NCBI GenBank assembly: GCA_024232355.1
Contig: JAAEPW010001405.1
Coordinates: 1 to 8,090 of the forward strand
Direction: 5' to 3'
Length of the DNA: 8,090 nucleotides
Source: Chloroflexota bacterium
GTDB lineage: Bacteria > Chloroflexota > Anaerolineae > B4-G1
The position numbers and the translations under genes were made by a program. The notes beneath the pieces were generated by a model. That model worked only from the letters and a program-made list of their open reading frames with translations. It ran no database searches and was not told the DNA's origin. Each line of letters begins with the position of its first letter. Within the stretch, counting starts at the first letter, position 1. Shown one piece after another: positions 7,063 through 8,090 of this stretch.

Positions 7063-7091
7063 ATTATACTTGAGCAAGTGCAATTTGTCAA
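7063..7091 (-). promoter_or_regulatory. Perfect-consensus sigma70-type promoter of the PadR operon
   Basis: On the minus strand TTGACA (7086-7091) and TATAAT (7063-7068) are separated by exactly 17 bases, so both boxes and the spacing are consensus. Transcription should start near 7056, leaving a leader of about 35 bases before the PadR ATG at 7020. So strong a promoter makes sense when a repressor holds it down. Confidence 0.88.
7068..7079. promoter_or_regulatory. Candidate PadR operator inside the promoter spacer
   Basis: ACTTG-CT-CAAGT (read on the minus strand) is a perfect 5-bp-arm inverted repeat lying between the -35 and -10 boxes and touching the -10. A bound dimer would block RNA polymerase. 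A second, AT-rich inverted repeat (TATAT at 7046-7050, ATATA at 7059-7063) straddles the expected start site. Assignment to PadR is inferred from position. Confidence 0.5.
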
Positions 7092-7214
7092 GACCAAAAC
7101 AGCAAAATCGCCGTAAAAACGCTGGACCCAGTAGATCAGCGTTTTTACGATGCCGGGTTCATCGTCAAGAGCGGCTTTGACGTCTACCTGCCGCTGGTGC
7201 TCAAGAGTCACTGA
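7072..7214 (+). pseudogene. 3' remnant of a rightward gene
   Basis: An open frame on the plus strand follows a stop at 7069-7071 and ends with TGA at 7212-7214. Its last ~20 codons have G or C at nearly every third position (peptide GFIVKSGFDVYLPLVLKSH), as in a real gene of a GC-rich organism. The upstream part (through KIAVKTLDPVDQRFYDA) is less biased, so the true join may lie near 7110. There is no start or ribosome binding site, and the frame overlaps the -35/-10 region of the divergent PadR promoter. A terminator-like hairpin follows 20 bases after the stop. I infer the tail of a gene whose body was lost by deletion or insertion of the operon. I do not recognise the family. Confidence 0.55.
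7112..7149. repeat. 13-bp perfect inverted repeat
   Basis: CGTAAAAACGCTG (7112-7124) is complementary to CAGCGTTTTTACG (7137-7149), with a 12-base loop. It lies about 20 bases upstream of the -35 box of the PadR operon and within the gene remnant. It may be an additional regulator site, a scar of rearrangement, or chance structure in coding sequence; the 13-bp perfect match makes chance less likely. Confidence 0.6.
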
Positions 7215-7233
7215 TTCCCATCTCATACAAACG

Positions 7234-7283
7234 CAACAGACCGCTGGCCTATCTTGCTTTTCAAGCCAGCGGTCTGTTGTTTT
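7234..7283 (+). terminator. Rho-independent terminator of the remnant gene
   Basis: A 15-bp perfect GC-rich stem (7234-7248 with 7265-7279) and a 16-base loop are followed directly by TTTT (7280-7283) on the plus strand. It lies 20 bases after the stop of the rightward gene remnant, the expected position for that gene's terminator. On the minus strand no comparable T run follows, so it should act mainly rightward. Confidence 0.75.
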
Positions 7284-7446
7284 ACTCTGCACATGTCAGA
7301 TTTACACGCGAATCACCATGATGCCGTGTCATAGGCCATACCACTCACTGCCGTGACAGCGAAATCGGACAATGCGTTAGTCTGCAGCAACTCACGTCCA
7401 TCTGCTCCTGGGTAACCCTGCCACCTCCACCGCCAACTCCCCCCCC
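7284..7446. other. Intergenic stretch without a gene
   Basis: No credible coding region is visible. TGCCGTGTCA (7322-7331) and TGCCGTGACA (7350-7359) form a short imperfect direct repeat. The stretch ends in a run of eight C (7439-7446) leading into the modular repeat, much as C tracts precede the left copy. Confidence 0.4.
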
Positions 7447-7800
7447 GCATTCCATCGTCCTTGGCCCAAGGTTCATTCCCAGGGTTTTACACAGAGAGAC
7501 GGGAAAGCGATGGTGGGTCGAGGGATTGTGCGTTGGTTTCAGCGGTGGCGAGCGATAACCACAAACCGGCAATCACCACAACAGAACCAACCCGTCAACA
7601 GCGGCCACCTCCCCGCTTGTGGTCACAGACAACGCCTCTCACCGATTTTCCCCCGCCCCTGGCCCAAGGAAACAAGCCAATGCACTGCCTGGGTAGACCA
7701 GGGGAAGACGGCGAGGGAGCGGACTGGGCTACGGCGGCGGCGGGGGCAATGGGGCAGGGTGATAATCTTGTGGCAATCTGTGGACACATCTTCTCTTCTC
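7447..7800. repeat. Long modular repeat, right copy (modules A to F)
   Basis: Modules occur in the same order and orientation as in the left flank: A (7447-7525), B (about 7537-7550), C (7558-7631), D (7663-7725) and E/F (about 7729-7800). Modules C and D contain 26-base and 23-base exact matches to the left copy. The plus-strand reading frame is shared with the left copy through C and D only, and is then lost by indels in E. Differences between copies are not concentrated at third positions, so a protein-coding origin is not supported. Confidence 0.8.
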
Positions 7801-7872
7801 CCCAACCCTGTCACGCACGCTCGCCACACAAAAGTCCACACCACCACATCCACTTTCAATTTTCGCCCCGCC
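7801..7872. repeat. C/A-rich spacer between repeat units
   Basis: Strongly C/A-rich sequence (CACACAAAAG, CCACACCACC type) matches in composition and relative position the C-rich stretch before module A in the left flank. No gene is visible. It links one repeat unit to the next. Confidence 0.45.
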
Positions 7873-7944
7873 GCATTCCATCGCCTCTGCACGAGGTTCA
7901 TTACCAGGGTCTCTCACGGGGAGAAAGCGAGGAGAGCCGAGGGA
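7873..7944. repeat. Third copy of repeat module A (unit truncated)
   Basis: GCATTCCATCGCCTCTG through GAGCCGAGGGA repeats module A, closer to the left copy (23-base exact match, 477-499 with 7888-7910) than to the adjacent right copy. It starts 426 bases after the first right copy of A. Similarity stops after about 7944, where the promoter region of the next gene begins, so the repeat unit is cut off there. Confidence 0.75.
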
Positions 7945-7975
7945 CCGGCCCCATATGCGTCAACTTAATTTTTTC

Positions 7976-8003
7976 TTGACAGCAGGGCAAGACATGAGAG
8001 AAT
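7976..8003 (+). promoter_or_regulatory. Putative promoter of the right-edge gene
   Basis: TTGACA (7976-7981) is a consensus -35 box. A 4-of-6 -10 match, GAGAAT (7998-8003), follows at 16 bases. It lies about 55 bases upstream of the ATG at 8058. CTTAATTT (7964-7971) and AAATTAAG (8022-8029) form an 8-bp inverted repeat flanking it, possibly an operator pair. Confidence 0.5.
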
Positions 8004-8041
8004 TTTCCCGTGTCGAGTTTGAAATTAAGCATAACGGAGAC

Positions 8042-8047
8042 AAGGAG
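8042..8047 (+). promoter_or_regulatory. Ribosome binding site of the right-edge gene
   Basis: AAGGAG lies ten bases before the ATG at 8058, a workable spacing. Together with the upstream promoter it supports a genuine gene start at the window edge. Confidence 0.75.
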
Positions 8048-8057
8048 AAAACCCCAA

Positions 8058-8090
8058 ATGTCAAAAATCACTCGTATCTTGGCGAAAGAC
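8058..8090 (+). CDS. 5' end of a rightward gene, cut by the window edge
   Basis: Eleven codons are visible: ATG followed by SKITRILAKD. The start is supported by AAGGAG at 8042-8047 and a TTGACA-type promoter at 7976. The fragment is too short to assign a family. It is the only credible plus-strand gene start in the window and is separated from the leftward operon by the repeat region. Confidence 0.65.
   Translation, partial: MSKITRILAKD

Noticed and set aside
7050..7292. Minus-strand frame of 80 codons upstream of the PadR gene
   Set aside because: It runs through the consensus promoter and the terminator hairpin. The opposite strand shows the third-position GC bias, so this is a shadow of the gene remnant.
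465..7944. CRISPR array or insertion sequence as explanation for the flanking repeats
   Set aside because: Units are about 430 bases and diverged, without short uniform repeats and spacers. No transposase frame and no terminal inverted repeats bound them.
7461..7979. Overlapping plus-strand frames of 172 and 152 codons across the right repeat
   Set aside because: Two different frames are open over the same repeat DNA. Neither has a start signal, and the sequence is explained by the modular repeat.

Overview
The window holds one leftward (minus-strand) four-gene operon, positions about 920 to 7020. It is flanked on both sides by gene-poor DNA built from related, degenerate long repeats. The taxon cannot be fixed from sequence alone. 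GC-rich codon use, a perfect sigma70-type promoter, good Shine-Dalgarno sites and the mix of SCP2-fold fusions with an AhpD-like protein point to a free-living bacterium. My best guess is Chloroflexota (Anaerolineae-like), at low confidence.

Operon, in transcription order (right to left): (1) a PadR-family repressor; (2) an 835-residue membrane protein with an N-terminal SCP2 lipid-carrier domain, an extra membrane module, and an apolipoprotein N-acyltransferase (Lnt)-like half with an intact Glu-Lys-Cys nitrilase triad; (3) a 343-residue AhpD/carboxymuconolactone-decarboxylase-type protein with a CPYC redox motif; (4) a 636-residue protein with an FMN-reductase/flavodoxin-like domain followed by three SCP2-like domains. 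Intergenic gaps are 15, 14 and 69 bases. A consensus promoter (TTGACA, 17-base spacer, TATAAT) lies just upstream of the PadR gene and has a 12-base palindrome in its spacer, a good candidate for PadR autoregulation. Together the genes look like a repressor-controlled set joining hydrophobic-ligand binding (four SCP2 domains on two proteins), flavin and thiol redox chemistry, and a membrane acyltransferase or amidase. The substrate is not visible.

Flanks: the left flank (1-919) has a perfect 21-bp inverted repeat, long C tracts, and one copy of a repeat made of ordered modules. The right flank (7072-8057) begins with the 3' remnant of a rightward gene and its own terminator hairpin. It continues with another copy of the same modular repeat and the start of a further copy, giving a period of about 425-445 bases. 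At the right edge a rightward gene begins at 8058 with a clear ribosome binding site and promoter; only 11 codons are inside the window.
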